Assembly (NCBI GenBank): GCA_037389465.1
Contig: JAZARR010000175.1
Span: forward strand, 3,348,001-3,412,000
Length of the DNA stretch: 64,000 nt
Direction of reading: 5' to 3'
Source: Baylisascaris procyonis
Taxonomy: Eukaryota; Nematoda; Chromadorea; Rhabditida; Ascarididae
In this document: in pieces, positions 11,701-22,693 of the stretch
Numbering within the stretch: position 1 is the first letter of the stretch
Layout of the letters: every line of letters starts with the position of its first letter
The notes under the pieces: generated by a model
What the model was told of the DNA's origin: nothing
The model's database searches: none
What the model saw: the letters and a program-made list of their open reading frames with translations, nothing else
Translations under genes and position numbers: made by a program

Positions 11701-13216
11701 ATTTGAACACTACTTGTACCGACGATTTTATAAAACCTCAGATGACGGTGAGAATGACTAGATACTAAAAGAATTATGGGAAGTAATTAGACATGAAGTA
11801 AAATCAGCCAAATTTCTAGAGAAAAAAACATAAATTTGAACATAGAAAATTATGAAGAAAATGAAAAATCACTGAATGTTGGAATATGAGTAATTTGAAA
11901 TTAACTTCTGAAAATACTTTACTATGAACGACTAAGAAAAACTGTTGCAAAAAAAAGTTACAAAATATGCCTCCCCACCTTCTCCTACCCTCCGCCTCTT
12001 ACATATCTGTCAATAAAATAAGCCCATAACATTTCAAATCAGGAATATAACTGATAATCGTACTCGAATTTATTACTTTTGAAGGAAGCCTATTAGTGGT
12101 ACTTAGAGTAGAAAAGCAAATAGACCGGGTATAAATGGTCGATGTTCGCAGTACGAATCATATGACTATATTGAGATATTTTCCCTGTCGATATCCGACT
12201 ACTTCGAGATGTCAACTTTGCACAATCTCGAAAACTTTCCATAATACTTGCACAATGCTAACTATATCATTTTTTTAAAAGATAATTCTATATCCTAAAT
12301 TTATATAGCATCTATTAAATAAGAGCAGTTTTTTTTCAAAATTTCATCGAATAATTGGCGCATTGCCAAGTACGTTGAATTTTAATTTTTCGTTAAAAAA
12401 TTCATAATTTCTTTGCGAGAAAATTATGAAAAATGAATTAATTAGATCGTTTAGTAACCTTTTGTTCGAGAATCATTCGCCTAACGACTTTTCCTCGACG
12501 CTTCACAGGTTCCACTTTAGCAGCAACAGGTTCATCATTTGTCGTATCAATTGCATAGTATATCTCACCGTATCCTCCATTTCCGATTAGACCCTAATAA
12601 AATAAATAAATACTAAAATTAAGAACCTATCTAATCAAAATGCTTCAATAGGTTTTTTCCTATATTTGCACCTTTTGTTATTTCATTGGGGGGGGGGGGA
12701 TTCAAAAGGATTCATCGTCAGATTCAATTTTTAAGTAATTAAGAAATAACGAAATATAAAAATAAATTATTTTGATGTGTTTTTAGCACTAGAATCGAGA
12801 AAATCAACCGCTTTTTCTTTGCATATATTATCTATATTCATTTAATTCTATCATTGAGTTATATTTCACGTTTGATTTATATGTACCATAAAAATAAACT
12901 TAGTAATGCTTTAGAGAAGTTTATATGTGTTCATATATGCTTATAATGAATTTCTTAAATATGAATCTAAACATATTTGTTAAAAATTTGCTGAGTGTCC
13001 AGTAGTAGAATGGATTGGTCATAAAGTCGAACAGGATTTATTAAACTTGTCCACTTATCATTCAAAATAAAATCTTAGATGAAAACTCTCAAGTCTCAAA
13101 TCGATTCATTAACCTTTATAACCCAACGTTCACGAAGTTGATCACCAATTTGTAATCTTGAATTACTTATGTCTGTTTGTATAATTGGTGTTAATCTTGG
13201 ATGTGATATTAGCGAT
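8642..13216 (-). CDS. CK1 / tau-tubulin-kinase-like Ser/Thr protein kinase (7 exons, 5' end missing)
   Basis: On the minus strand, exons 13216-13114, 12593-12459, 11661-11488, 11124-11035, 10666-10399, 9416-9295 and 8737-8642 join in phase into about 327 codons and a TAA stop. Kinase features in order: LQIGDQLRERWVIK lead-in, glycine loop GLIGNGGYGEIYYA, ATP-site Lys in VAAKVEP, helix C in RMILEQK, GSGVERTINYIVMQ hinge strand, catalytic loop YLHRDIKPANM, metal site VDYGLVRRF, activation segment GFRGTMRYVSMRVH with D in PSDDM, and a short C-tail. The TTBK-like pattern (VEP, GFRGT.RY.S, short compact protein) is typical of a nematode kinase group. The usual DFG is DYG. All catalytic residues are present, so activity is expected. 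The start codon exon was not found. Confidence 0.93.
9295..9416 (-). CDS. Kinase exon: C-lobe helices
   Basis: With the acceptor GGTAG|GAGATG the exon joins in phase as ARDDFAKVSQNFGKELGDF. It continues GRNVMNMSAEDEPNYRDLQ and LIMK, matching the EP.Y..L..I pattern near the end of CK1/TTBK domains. Another AG four bases upstream would break phase. Confidence 0.9.
10399..10666 (-). CDS. Kinase exon: metal-binding DYG and activation segment
   Basis: Starts in phase 0 after ATTATAG and encodes SMRRLFIVDYGLVRRFRRD, then VGFRGTMRYVSMRVHDRKEQ, then PSDDMIALFFCLLEVLKGEL and PWKYI. The metal-site motif is DYG instead of the usual DFG. The donor A|GTGGAT is weak, but it is the one that keeps phase with the next exon. 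Confidence 0.93.
11035..11124 (-). CDS. Kinase exon: catalytic loop
   Basis: Thirty codons in phase 0 (acceptor GTTTTAG, donor AAAAG|GTGATA). It encodes AIAGLRDLHNFGYLHRDIKP and then ANMCFGLTEK. The HRDxKxxN catalytic signature is complete. Confidence 0.96.
11488..11661 (-). CDS. Kinase exon: strands beta4-5, hinge and helix D
   Basis: Fifty-eight codons in phase 0. It encodes VLLRLQGQAHVPLMWGSGVE, RTINYIVMQVLSTNLNELRK, then the PLKRLSRSTSGRVMQQ helix. This layout is characteristic of TTBK-like kinases. An apparent upstream Met in the open frame is intronic. Confidence 0.93.
12459..12593 (-). CDS. Kinase exon: glycine loop and catalytic lysine
   Basis: Forty-five codons in phase 0 on both sides (acceptor TTATTAG, donor AAAAG|GTTACT). 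It encodes GLIGNGGYGEIYYA, then EPVAAKVEPVKRRGK and RRMILEQK. The G-x-G-x-x-G loop and the Lys of AAK are intact. Confidence 0.95.
13114..13216 (-). CDS. Kinase exon: N-terminal lead-in
   Basis: Minus-strand acceptor AAATTTAG and donor AAAG|GTTAAT. It encodes SLISHPRLTPIIQTDISNSR and then LQIGDQLRERWVIK, the strand just before the glycine loop. There is no ATG in the exon and it begins with one base of a split codon, so at least one more upstream exon is required; none was identified with confidence. Confidence 0.85.
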
Positions 13217-14199
13217 CTAAATTTTATTCAATTAATATAAACAATAGCTAAATGAAGAAGTAAATAATGCAACAAAAAGATAGATAAAGTCAGGATCGAT
13301 GATTGTCATGTGTGGAAAAAATACCGGAATCGCTTTCGGATCTAAGCGAAATCGAGATGGTCATCGAAATATTTCCACAACAACCTTTTGCTAAGATTCA
13401 AATGATGCATCTCTCAAAGCATATTGCGAAAAGTAAATTAATTATTCTCATAGCATCAGCTATTTTGAGCTAAAGGAAAGAAGAACGTTTACGGTTAAGA
13501 TATACGCTATTCGGCTAAAAAAAAGTCGCAAAATACGAATTATCGAATAAATTGTCAACGTATTGCTAATGACTATTGCCATATGCGAAAGATGTTGATT
13601 TTATTTGCATGTTAAGTTGCAAAAATTTTCGTAATGGCAGCATTTTGCCTGCTTAATACAATTACTGCATTAAATCTAGGTTTCACCTTTGGTAAAGAGC
13701 TGCCGCAGACGTCTAGCTAATGAGAGTTGTATAGCCCTGTTGAAATGACATGACCACAATGTTGTAATTCGACCAGTGAACATGATGAGAAACTAGGCAA
13801 AGATAGAGGAACTTGTGGCCCAGTCGAAGCATGCGCAACGGCTGTTTCGTCGGCCAGATGAAGAATTAAAGGATTCGACGATCCGACCTTCAGGCCCTTA
13901 ATACCCCCACCTTAACTCTTGACCTCCAAGAACTTCCTAACAACTCGACATCAACGGAAAAGAACATACGCCGGCAATGCAATGCCTTCGGTAGTCGCTC
14001 CAGCTGTAGCGCTCGAAGTTTCGACCTTCGAACCCATCTGACAGAAGAAAATGCCGCACACGCGGCACCATAGGCAAAACAATGAACTGAAAGGTGCCAA
14101 TCTCCATATATAATAAGGTATCGTATGCAAGTTTTTATAATATATGCAAATTTTAAGCATTCTCCTGTAATCGATGGAAATTCTGAAGCGTCGAAGAGG
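13217..14199. other. Region upstream of the kinase, with GC-richer tract 13.68-14.17 kb
   Basis: No exon was placed here although the kinase 5' end should lie in or beyond it. From about 13,680 the base composition rises to near half G+C. One plus-strand frame at about 13,916-14,072 reads LDLQELPNNSTSTEKN, then a stretch with spaced Cys and His (SSCSARSFDLRTHLTEENAA, then H). This faintly recalls the Cys/His tail of non-LTR retrotransposon proteins. The tract directly abuts the tandem array. An identity as a degraded retroelement is only a guess. Confidence 0.3.
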
Positions 14200-15150
14200 C
14201 CGAACCTGCGCACTGTTTGATAGGTTCAATTTAATTCAATAGAACCCATCCATGAATGAACCCCACTAGCGAAGCAAGTGCGGAGGGATAGGAAGATTTA
14301 TTTCAAATGGAGCTCAGAATGCGACAAACCTTGCAAAACTCCCGAACCACGCAGGGATCCGAACCTTGGTGCTATTTGATAGATTCAATTTAATTCAATG
14401 TAACCAGCCCTGAGCTCTGCTAGCGAACCAAGTGCGGAGGGATTGGAGGATTTATTTCAAATCGAGCTAAGAATGCCACAAACCTTACAAAACTCGCCAT
14501 CCCTGCAGGGGTCCGAACCTGGGTACTATTTGATAGATTCAATGCAACCCATCCATGAGCCCACTTACTAAGCAATTTCGGAGGGCGTAGGAGAATTTAT
14601 TTCAAATCGACCTCAGAATGCCACAAACCTTACAAAACTCGCCATCCCTGCAGGGGTCCGAACCTGGGTACTATTTGATAGATTCAATGCAACCCATCCA
14701 CGAGCCCCACTTACTAAGCAATTTCGGAAGGCGTAGCAGAATTTATTTCAAATCGACCTCAGAATGCCACAAACCTTACAAAACTCGCCATCCCTGCAGG
14801 GGTCCGAACCTGGGTACTATTTGATAGATTCAATGCAACCCATCCACGAGCCCCACTTACTAAGCAATTTCGGAGGGCGTAGGAGAATTTATTTCAAATC
14901 AACCTCAGAATGCCACAAACCTTACAAAACTCGCCATCCCTGCAGGGGTCCGAACCTGGGTACTATTTGGTAGATTCAATGCAACCCATCCATGAGCCCA
15001 CTTACTAAGCAATTTCGGAGGGCGTACGAGAATTTATTTCAAATCGACCTCAGAATGCCACAAACCTTACAAAACTCGCTGTCCCTGCAGGGGTCCGAAC
15101 CTGCGACGTCTCTACTAGAAGTCGAACGCGTTACCCGCTAGCCCACACAC
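14200..15150 (-). repeat. tRNA-headed tandem array (SINE-like), unit about 146 bp
   Basis: The motif CCGAACC recurs at 14200, 14359, 14513, 14658, 14804, 14950 and 15095, giving spacings of 159, 154, 145, 146, 146 and 145 bases. On the minus strand each unit starts with a tRNA B-box-like GGTTCGGACCC (the older units deviate). The last unit continues into a full tRNA-like head at about 15150-15085. Units near the head are almost identical; those farthest away are longer and diverged. The short open frames reported within it are shadows of the repeat. Confidence 0.9.
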
Positions 15151-15155
15151 GCGCG
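15085..15155 (-). ncRNA. tRNA-Arg(TCT)-like head of the SINE-type array
   Basis: On the minus strand there is an A-box-like TGGGCTAGCGGGT and, about 44 bases on, a B-box-like GGTTCGGACCC. Between them is an anticodon-like arm TTCGA-CTTCTAG-TAGAG, with loop anticodon TCT and four of five stem pairs. The T arm has GCAGG/CCTGC with an eight-base loop. No good acceptor stem or 3' end is visible, so this is a tRNA-derived repeat head, not a functional tRNA gene. It probably carries an internal RNA polymerase III promoter. Confidence 0.65.
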
Positions 15156-16012
15156 CATGCTTCACCTGTTTGTGCATGTGAATAGCTAAAGGTTGAAGAG
15201 TCTGTACTACACGTTGCATTATCTGAAACATAAGGATGTTTTTGTTCGTTTAGTATCCTTTTTTGGCCAAAGACTTTGAAAATCATACTACGGCCTTGCT
15301 TCATTTTCCCTTGGTTACATTTGTGATGATTAGTGGATAGTATGTCCTTTATGAAATGTAAGAACTGTTTTGTGATATTAGTATGGTTATGTCGATATTT
15401 CTATTTATGATAGCGCTATTATATTTCTCAAGGATAGTTTTATAACTCGGCTTTTGTCATCCTCTTTTAATTCCTTATAGGTAACGCCGTACTGCATTGC
15501 TAGTATATTATTTGTGTATTTTATTGTCCTATCTTTGATAATTTCTGGGCTGGTTGGCTTGTCGAAGCAGTTAAACGCCTAAACACAAGCACAAGCATGA
15601 TGAGCGTTATAAAATGCGGAAGTGGAGGAGTTGCACTCAACAAATGTAATAGGGCGAAGAGGAAAGAAGGAAAACTGCCTTCGTGGAGAACGTCATATCA
15701 CTGAAAGCTCAAGAGTTTTCGTTGTACAACCTATCCATCTGCATAATTTGCTAATTTAAATATTAGCTTCTTTCTTTCACATGTATGAGCGTAACCATTA
15801 AGTCGATCTGAATATTTTATTTTATCATTTCAAGTACTACAAAAAGAAATCACTTGACTGGCGTGAATCTCATATGAATCTTAGTGTGATATTCGATCGG
15901 AAACTAGTTTCAACTGAGCATTAAGTTATCGCCGTTAATAAGACATTTTTCGAGGAGATTTACACCTCACTGCAAAGCAAGCATTTGAAACAGGCTAGGA
16001 GGGAGGCATGGT

Positions 16013-16034
16013 GGGGGGGGGGGGGGGGGGGGGG
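16013..16034 (+). repeat. 22-base poly-G tract
   Basis: Uninterrupted G run followed by a purine-rich AGGGAGAGAGAAG stretch. Shorter G runs of 9-12 bases lie at 12688, 18436 and 48870. Confidence 0.97.
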
Positions 16035-19000
16035 AGGGAGAGAGAAGAAGCAAGAGGAAGTGCAATTAGAAGCGGAGTTCATTGCATATCGTCAATCCTC
16101 TGCTTGTCCATTTAAATTTATTATCAAACTTTCACAGCATTAGAAAAAAAATCAGAATTCCCCCACAAACGAAGATTTATAACGTAGCAATTTGTACGAA
16201 GCGAAGCGATGAGTTGTATAGAATGTGAGTGGAATTTTTTGATGAATGATCGATGCAGAAATTACTTGAGTTATGACAGCTACGCATTCCACGTACCAAT
16301 AGGTTTTGACGATTTTCCGCAGCAACTGTTTACTTGTTGAGCGATTATTCGAAGAAAATATTGCCGATTGATTTGACAATTTCAATCCTATGAATATTTA
16401 TTAATGAATATATTCCCTAAACAGATATTTTATTTCAACCTGGCGGAGAGATAGAATCCTTTATTCGTTTTGATCTCGAAGTGCGATTTTTTGTAACTCT
16501 TATTTCCGTCGAGTCATATTTTAATGAACTACGAGAAGTATTAGTTATTGCATTTTATGGCGAATTTTTTTATATATTTATAAATTTGCTACGTGTCAAT
16601 TTATCGAACACCATCTAGTGAGTGTTTCTTCCAGATTGCAGAATTGATTTTGCCAATTCACATCTCTTAAGTTTCTATCGTCCTTATAGCGCTTTCCAAA
16701 TACTATGCCCACTCCCCCTTCTCCTTCCACCCTTCTCTTCCTCTCTTCTCATCTCCAAATATCTACACATGCACTTACATCTCACCAAAACCCTACCACC
16801 CCTTATTTGCAAAAAAAGGAATAAATAAATAAATAAAGAAATAAAAGTGCAAGAAAATTAATGCGTGATAGTTTCTAGCTTTCGGGGAAATGGTGAAACG
16901 TTGTTGAAACGCATGAAATCTGAGAATGATGCTCTCTCAATTCGTTGAGTGCTGCCAAGAGATAAGGTTTCTATGCAATGGCGTCGTCGATCACATTAGA
17001 AATAATTTTCGCAATGCAATGTTGCAATTTAATGCAAATAATCACCGCGAGTATTTCGAATAGCTCTCATCTAATTTTTTTTTTTCATCAATATAAAATA
17101 TCACTCCACAAAATTTCATTTATGATGAGTGAATGCAATCGAATACTTTAAAAGCTTTGCAATAAAAACGTTCGCCTCTCCTTACAAGGATCAATTTGCA
17201 ATTGAAGGTTCATCTCTTTCAATAAATGCAAGAAAAAGTGAGTATTTTTTTAATGCAATGCAATTGCAATAATTCTTTCTCTTTTACTATTTGTATTAAA
17301 AAGTTTCAAAAAATTTTCCCGGGGAAATATTTCTATGTTTTTTTTTAAATACATTTGCAACGGAAAATAAAGGTTAGAGGATTAATGTAGGAGTTTTTTA
17401 ATAAGTCTTTCACGCTACCACCATGGTCACTTGTGGATAAAACTTTTTTTGATTTTTAACAAAAGGTCTTTCCGTCGAAAATAAAAGCACATTTTAAAGT
17501 CATTTTGTCTAAAAAAAATATCGTTTTAAAATTTGAGAATAACAGAGATTCATTTACGACTAAGATGAAGCATAAACGAAAAATTTTCCGCAGCAATTTT
17601 TCAGTCACAAATCTACTTAGAGGCTGATATAAAATTGTGAGTTTACCACCAAAAGTTTTCAGGAATTTATTCTATCGCAGAGAATAGAGGGAGTTCAGGA
17701 AATGAGTCAATTCTCACAAGAAGTGGAGCAATCGACTCTCGACCTTTACTGGATGAAATGCACATTTTCCGAGAGCAGGAGGCAAATGAAAACAAATGAT
17801 CCACAGGAAATCGCATCCTAGCAATGAACAATTGGAGAAATGCTTATTTCAATTCGGGCAGAATTCGTACCGGATGGTATTTGGGTTTCGTTTTTTGAAG
17901 AATACAATTGTTTTGCATCGTAAATGAATTTAGAAATAAATCGATTTATTATCACATTGACAGAAGTTTCAATTATCACTCTTATCACTATATAATTTCG
18001 TTTGAAATTCGCTGCATATTGCGATCACTGAAAAACTTTCAATATCTATTTTATATGGCCAAACGTGAATGTGTGTTATTTTTACGCTTCATATGTTTTT
18101 TTTTCAATCGCTTTTGGTCGTTCATCTGCAGCGGTTCCCTTTTGTGGCTTCATATGGTTGTATACCCCACTTCTCATCCCCCCCCCACCCCTGCCCCTCA
18201 AAACAAAGTGATTTTGCTTGCGTTGCCTTTATGTTCGCAATAATATGGCAGCAATTTGCATAGTTCCTTCCGTACAAGACTTGCTGCGTTTAAATGTAAT
18301 GCGAATTGCGCTATTAATTACTCAAAAAAAAGTTTTAGTGCCAAGGTTTCTACAATTTTTCAGTTAGTGGAAAAACGCATCAGAAAAATCCGCGCCTTGG
18401 CCATAAATGATACCGAATATCAACCAAAAAAAGAGGGGGGGGGGGAGAGTGAACGTAAGAGGAGGTATTGAAAAGGAAAGCGTATCGTTCATTTGCCCTC
18501 AATAAAAACACTCTTAAACGAGGACATAATATGAATTCTTGACGTAGTCTTAGATATTTTCTTTCATTTTTTCGCCTCTGATGCGTTTCTATTCAGAAAT
18601 GCTCTGTTTGTCAAGCAAACAAACATGCAAGATGAATATGATTTTGATTTTGAACTTATGCAGGATGTTATCACATGACATTTTTTATCGATTTATTTTG
18701 CAAATTAAAAAAATTTTTTTAGAAGTCTTCTCACTAAATAAGAATCAGTCAAATAAGATCAAAAAAATGACCGTGTCATATTTTCCAGAAATTTATGCAA
18801 CAAAGCGTTTCAAATAGGGATTAATTTCGTTATATTATGACCCCATTTTGAGCATTTAGTTCTTTTTCATTCTTTGACGCCAATAACTCATCAACAAATT
18901 TGTGATATTCGTCGATGAAGTTGTCATCTATTTTGCACTTATATATAAATCGTCATCGTGCATTCGGCGAGTATTGCTTTCAATACACTATGATAAAACA

Positions 19001-19373
19001 AAGAGAGAGAAAGCTTACGACGAAGATTTCTGATCAGTCACTCTCCAATCGCTAAATTCCTTAACTCTATTAAAATGAATTATATTTTTACATTCATATA
19101 GAATAGCACAGTATATTATACTCTGCTTGTGAAAATCGGGTGTATGAAAATCATTGAATTGCATTCTAAATTTATTAGAAATTATGTCTGGCAGATTTTA
19201 TCTTTCTTGAAAGGCCACAAGAGAAGAAGCAATGCAGGAAATGAAAGAGATAAGGCTTAAAGTATTTTTTGAATGTAAAAATTGAAGTGAATCCCGATTA
19301 ACTTGACTCGAATTGTCTACGCTTTCTAAGCATGCATACATCATACTTCATTTATCATTATTTGTATCTTCAG

Positions 19374-19453
19374 TATGTACAATGGAAGTGAAATTATTCT
19401 GCATTCGATTCGCCATTTTGCCTTCAATGATATTCATTAAGCGTGATAAACAG
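19374..19453 (+). other. Possible orphan exon with splice-like borders
   Basis: A strong acceptor (TATCTTCAG) is followed nine bases later by ATG and an open frame MEVKLFCIRFAILPSMIFIK plus RDKQ, which runs in phase 0 to a donor-like CAG|GTATAA. The layout would suit a trans-spliced first exon. No family is recognised and 24 open codons can occur by chance. Confidence 0.2.
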
Positions 19454-21728
19454 GTATAAATTGGTTTCGTATAGTAAAGTGTTGCTTTAATATTGGTGGA
19501 AGGATTTACGAAAAATATTTTGAAGCCATTATAATTAAGAAATAAACGGATTCCCAGGATACTCTAAAGCGTTTCCAGAAAAATGAGTCTCTACACATAA
19601 TTGTCGACTTTAATGGTTGCTTCAAAAGAATGCGATTTGTTTCTTTTGTTTTTTTTATTTCTCAAAATATTTTTTCAAATTTCTTTTGCAGCATTTTATA
19701 CTTTATTCAAATAAGACCAAAAATATCCACAAATATTAAGCTTGATCGTTGCATATTATAGACATTTTGACTTTTATTTGATCGACTGTTCCTGTCGTTT
19801 TTTTTTGGAGATGCAAAAATTTTTTTCTTTTACAAATACCTTGATTCCTCATGTAAACGAGTGGAAAAGTATTTCAGTCGAAACAGCACGACATGTGCTT
19901 TTATATTTCACCTACCCGGCCAACCGATTCCACAAATTAGCAATGAAAAATAAATACATAAAATATTACTGTCTTATATAATTAATTAGTCCAACAGCCC
20001 ATACAAACATCCTATAAAAGGATTTGTTCTTTTTTCTTTTGTAATCTGGTTATTGGAAATGAAAAACCGACCATTGCATAGTATAAAAAACCACTATAAA
20101 ATGGAATCATTGTAAATTTTCCGCCTTTAAATTCACCTTTTTTATGTCAAATTAATGAATCAACCGTAACGTTTAATATAGGAAGTCTCCTCATAGTGTA
20201 GTTATTCCCCCAAAAATTTTCTAACATCAACTTTAGCTGCTTCCGAATTGAAACTATCGAACAGACGGACATACACACACCTACGTACGTAAACATAGAC
20301 ACAATATAGCCACCATGAGGTTTTGTGGAAAAATTTCGTAGAAGCTTTGCATAAATTTTTCCTGCTTAAAAAAATTTGCCACCACCAAACTATTTTCTCA
20401 AATGAGAAGCTTGTAAGCTGACACAACATTACTTCATCAGAAAATGTGCCTTAATTAGTTGCTCCCCAAAATTTTCCCCGAAACAAATGGGAAAGTTTAC
20501 CTGTCGGAAGCGTAGTGATGCCGAATGTAGACGATACATTCATAATCGCGTTGCAAATTGCTGCAAATTACAATCACTAACGCATCAATTGTTGTAAATT
20601 ACACATATCAGCATTCAAATGATAATAATCTGAATGATTAAATTGACCTAGAAATTAGATTTCGCTTACTGATCGTTAGCAAACAGGTGTGAAATTGATG
20701 TACGATATCACGATGTGCTTCTCTAAAGAACTGATATAGTTCAATTGCATTTGCCGATATTCTTCTGTCAAAAAATTGCTGATTGACAAAGTAAGAATAA
20801 AGTCAATATTTCACATACATCCTATACGGTTTATTAATTAATAGTAATTGCCGAGTGGAAGATAAATTCCTTCAAGCTTGAGTTCGAATCATTAATGAAA
20901 GCTGCTTATGCAATCTGTATACTAATGAAATAATTAAGAAAAAAATAATAATCAAAACGAATAATCAAAACGAAACTATAAACACAATGTTTTCTACGGT
21001 ATGCGTGTGTTTGTTCTGCTTGCGTGTATGTGTCTGTCTGTGTATGTCTGTTTGCATCGGTGTAGAAAAAAAACGTCAATTGTAAAAAAGTTATAATTTT
21101 TTCTCGACATGTCATATGCTTTGTGATGATCAGAAAACCTTTCTCAGTGGGCTTTTTTTTTCTCGTTGATTTGTTCGCTATGGAATCGAAACCAAACGCT
21201 TTTCGACTACATCAATGATCAACAGACGATGACGGCAGCAAATTCACATAAAACAACGCATCACAATCGCCCACAACAAATTCAATCATGCAACGTTTTA
21301 TCGCATATAACAACCAAAAAATTTTGATATCATATGGATGCCAAACATTCAATCCCTCTTTGTTTTGAGAAAATACCCAATTAATAGCTAAGTGATATTC
21401 GTTCATCGTAACAGCAACAAATCGACCAATATTTCAAGTTGGGCAAGTAAAAAATTGGTCATGATTCGAAGAACACTAAGAAGACCTCATTTGTGTGAAG
21501 AAAAAAAATTGTTATCTTCAACAAATTGAGGTAAAAAATTTTGCAAAAATTAGAAAAATTTGAAATGCCACCATTGTTTGTGATTTAGATTTCTTATCGC
21601 ATTTATATTTTTATGTTTCAAAGAGAATACTGAGGAAAGATTTCGCATATTCAGTTCGAGATAATCCTGTAGCATTCAAATGCTATGATATGGCATGAAT
21701 ATATGCAAATATTAGAACGAATATACGT

Positions 21729-21732
<4 letters not shown>

Positions 21733-21776
<44 letters not shown>
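21733..21776. repeat. (AT)n microsatellite
   Basis: Pure AT dinucleotide repeat in gene-free DNA. Confidence 0.97.
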
Positions 21777-21779
<3 letters not shown>

Positions 21780-22600
21780 TTTAATTTATGGTGCATTCAT
21801 GGTTTTAAATAATTAAATAATTTTAAATAATATATAAGAATGGGTACACAACTGCACGAATGCCCACAATAAATAATTAAAAACGTAAGGGAAAGTATCG
21901 AAAAAAGCTCAAGGAGGATGAGAATTCCCTACATTACATTCATTTGATTAACTTATTTCACATCTTATGACCAAAAAAAAATAAAAATAAAATAAACATG
22001 AAAATACCCGATCCATAATTGAAACATTAAGAAAAAGGAAAAAAAAATTGTTCGTTTTCATGCCACTAAGCCGTTATATCATATCGCATAGCACATTTAT
22101 TCTCAATAAACATGCAATCTTGATGTGCAATTCTTCAATTGCTGGAAACCGAATAGCAACGACACGTTATCTAATGCTATTTTACATAAGATGACAACAT
22201 ACTAGAAATACCAATAAATATTAGTTATATGCCTTTAAGATAGAAATGGAATCTGTTTTTCTTTAGCGCCAAAAAAAATGATCTTTGAACAATCTTTGAA
22301 TGCACAAGAGTTTCATTGTTCGTTGAATTTTCGTAGGAAATATTCGATCTTAATCGATCAACAACTAAACACTTCAATATTTCCAATACAGAAAAGTGAA
22401 TATAACAATGATGGATTTTAAAAAAAGGAAATAATAAAAATTATAATAAAAATTCGATTTTTTAGCGGCTTGTAAATTCGTATTCATAAAGATCTCTTTG
22501 AAGATGCTGTATTTATGCGACAGTGCGCTCCTCTCTGTCTGTCTTTTCAGCTGTTTTAATAGGGAATGAAAGAAACTCAAGACATTAAATTTGATTGCAG

Positions 22601-22693
22601 ATCTACACCATAGGGTCATCTCTACAACCAACTTCAAAATCTCCTACGATAGCAGTTTCTGGCACTACACCTCAGCAACGGGAGCAATTATAA
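22601..22693 (+). other. Possible orphan 3' terminal exon
   Basis: After the acceptor GATTGCAG one frame reads IYTIGSSLQPTSKSPTIAVS, then GTTPQQREQL, then TAA. The codons are GC-richer than the surroundings and the peptide is rich in Ser, Thr, Pro and Gln, as in disordered protein tails. A second frame is also open through the region (22591-22800), which weakens the case. No family is recognised. Confidence 0.25.

Noticed and set aside
14618..14973. Two near-identical open frames starting MPQTLQNSPSLQGSEPG
   Set aside because: They are the same frame read through successive units of the 146-bp tandem array, not genes.
15085..15155. Functional tRNA-Arg gene
   Set aside because: No matching acceptor stem, an eight-base T loop and continuity with the repeat body show a tRNA-derived repeat head instead.
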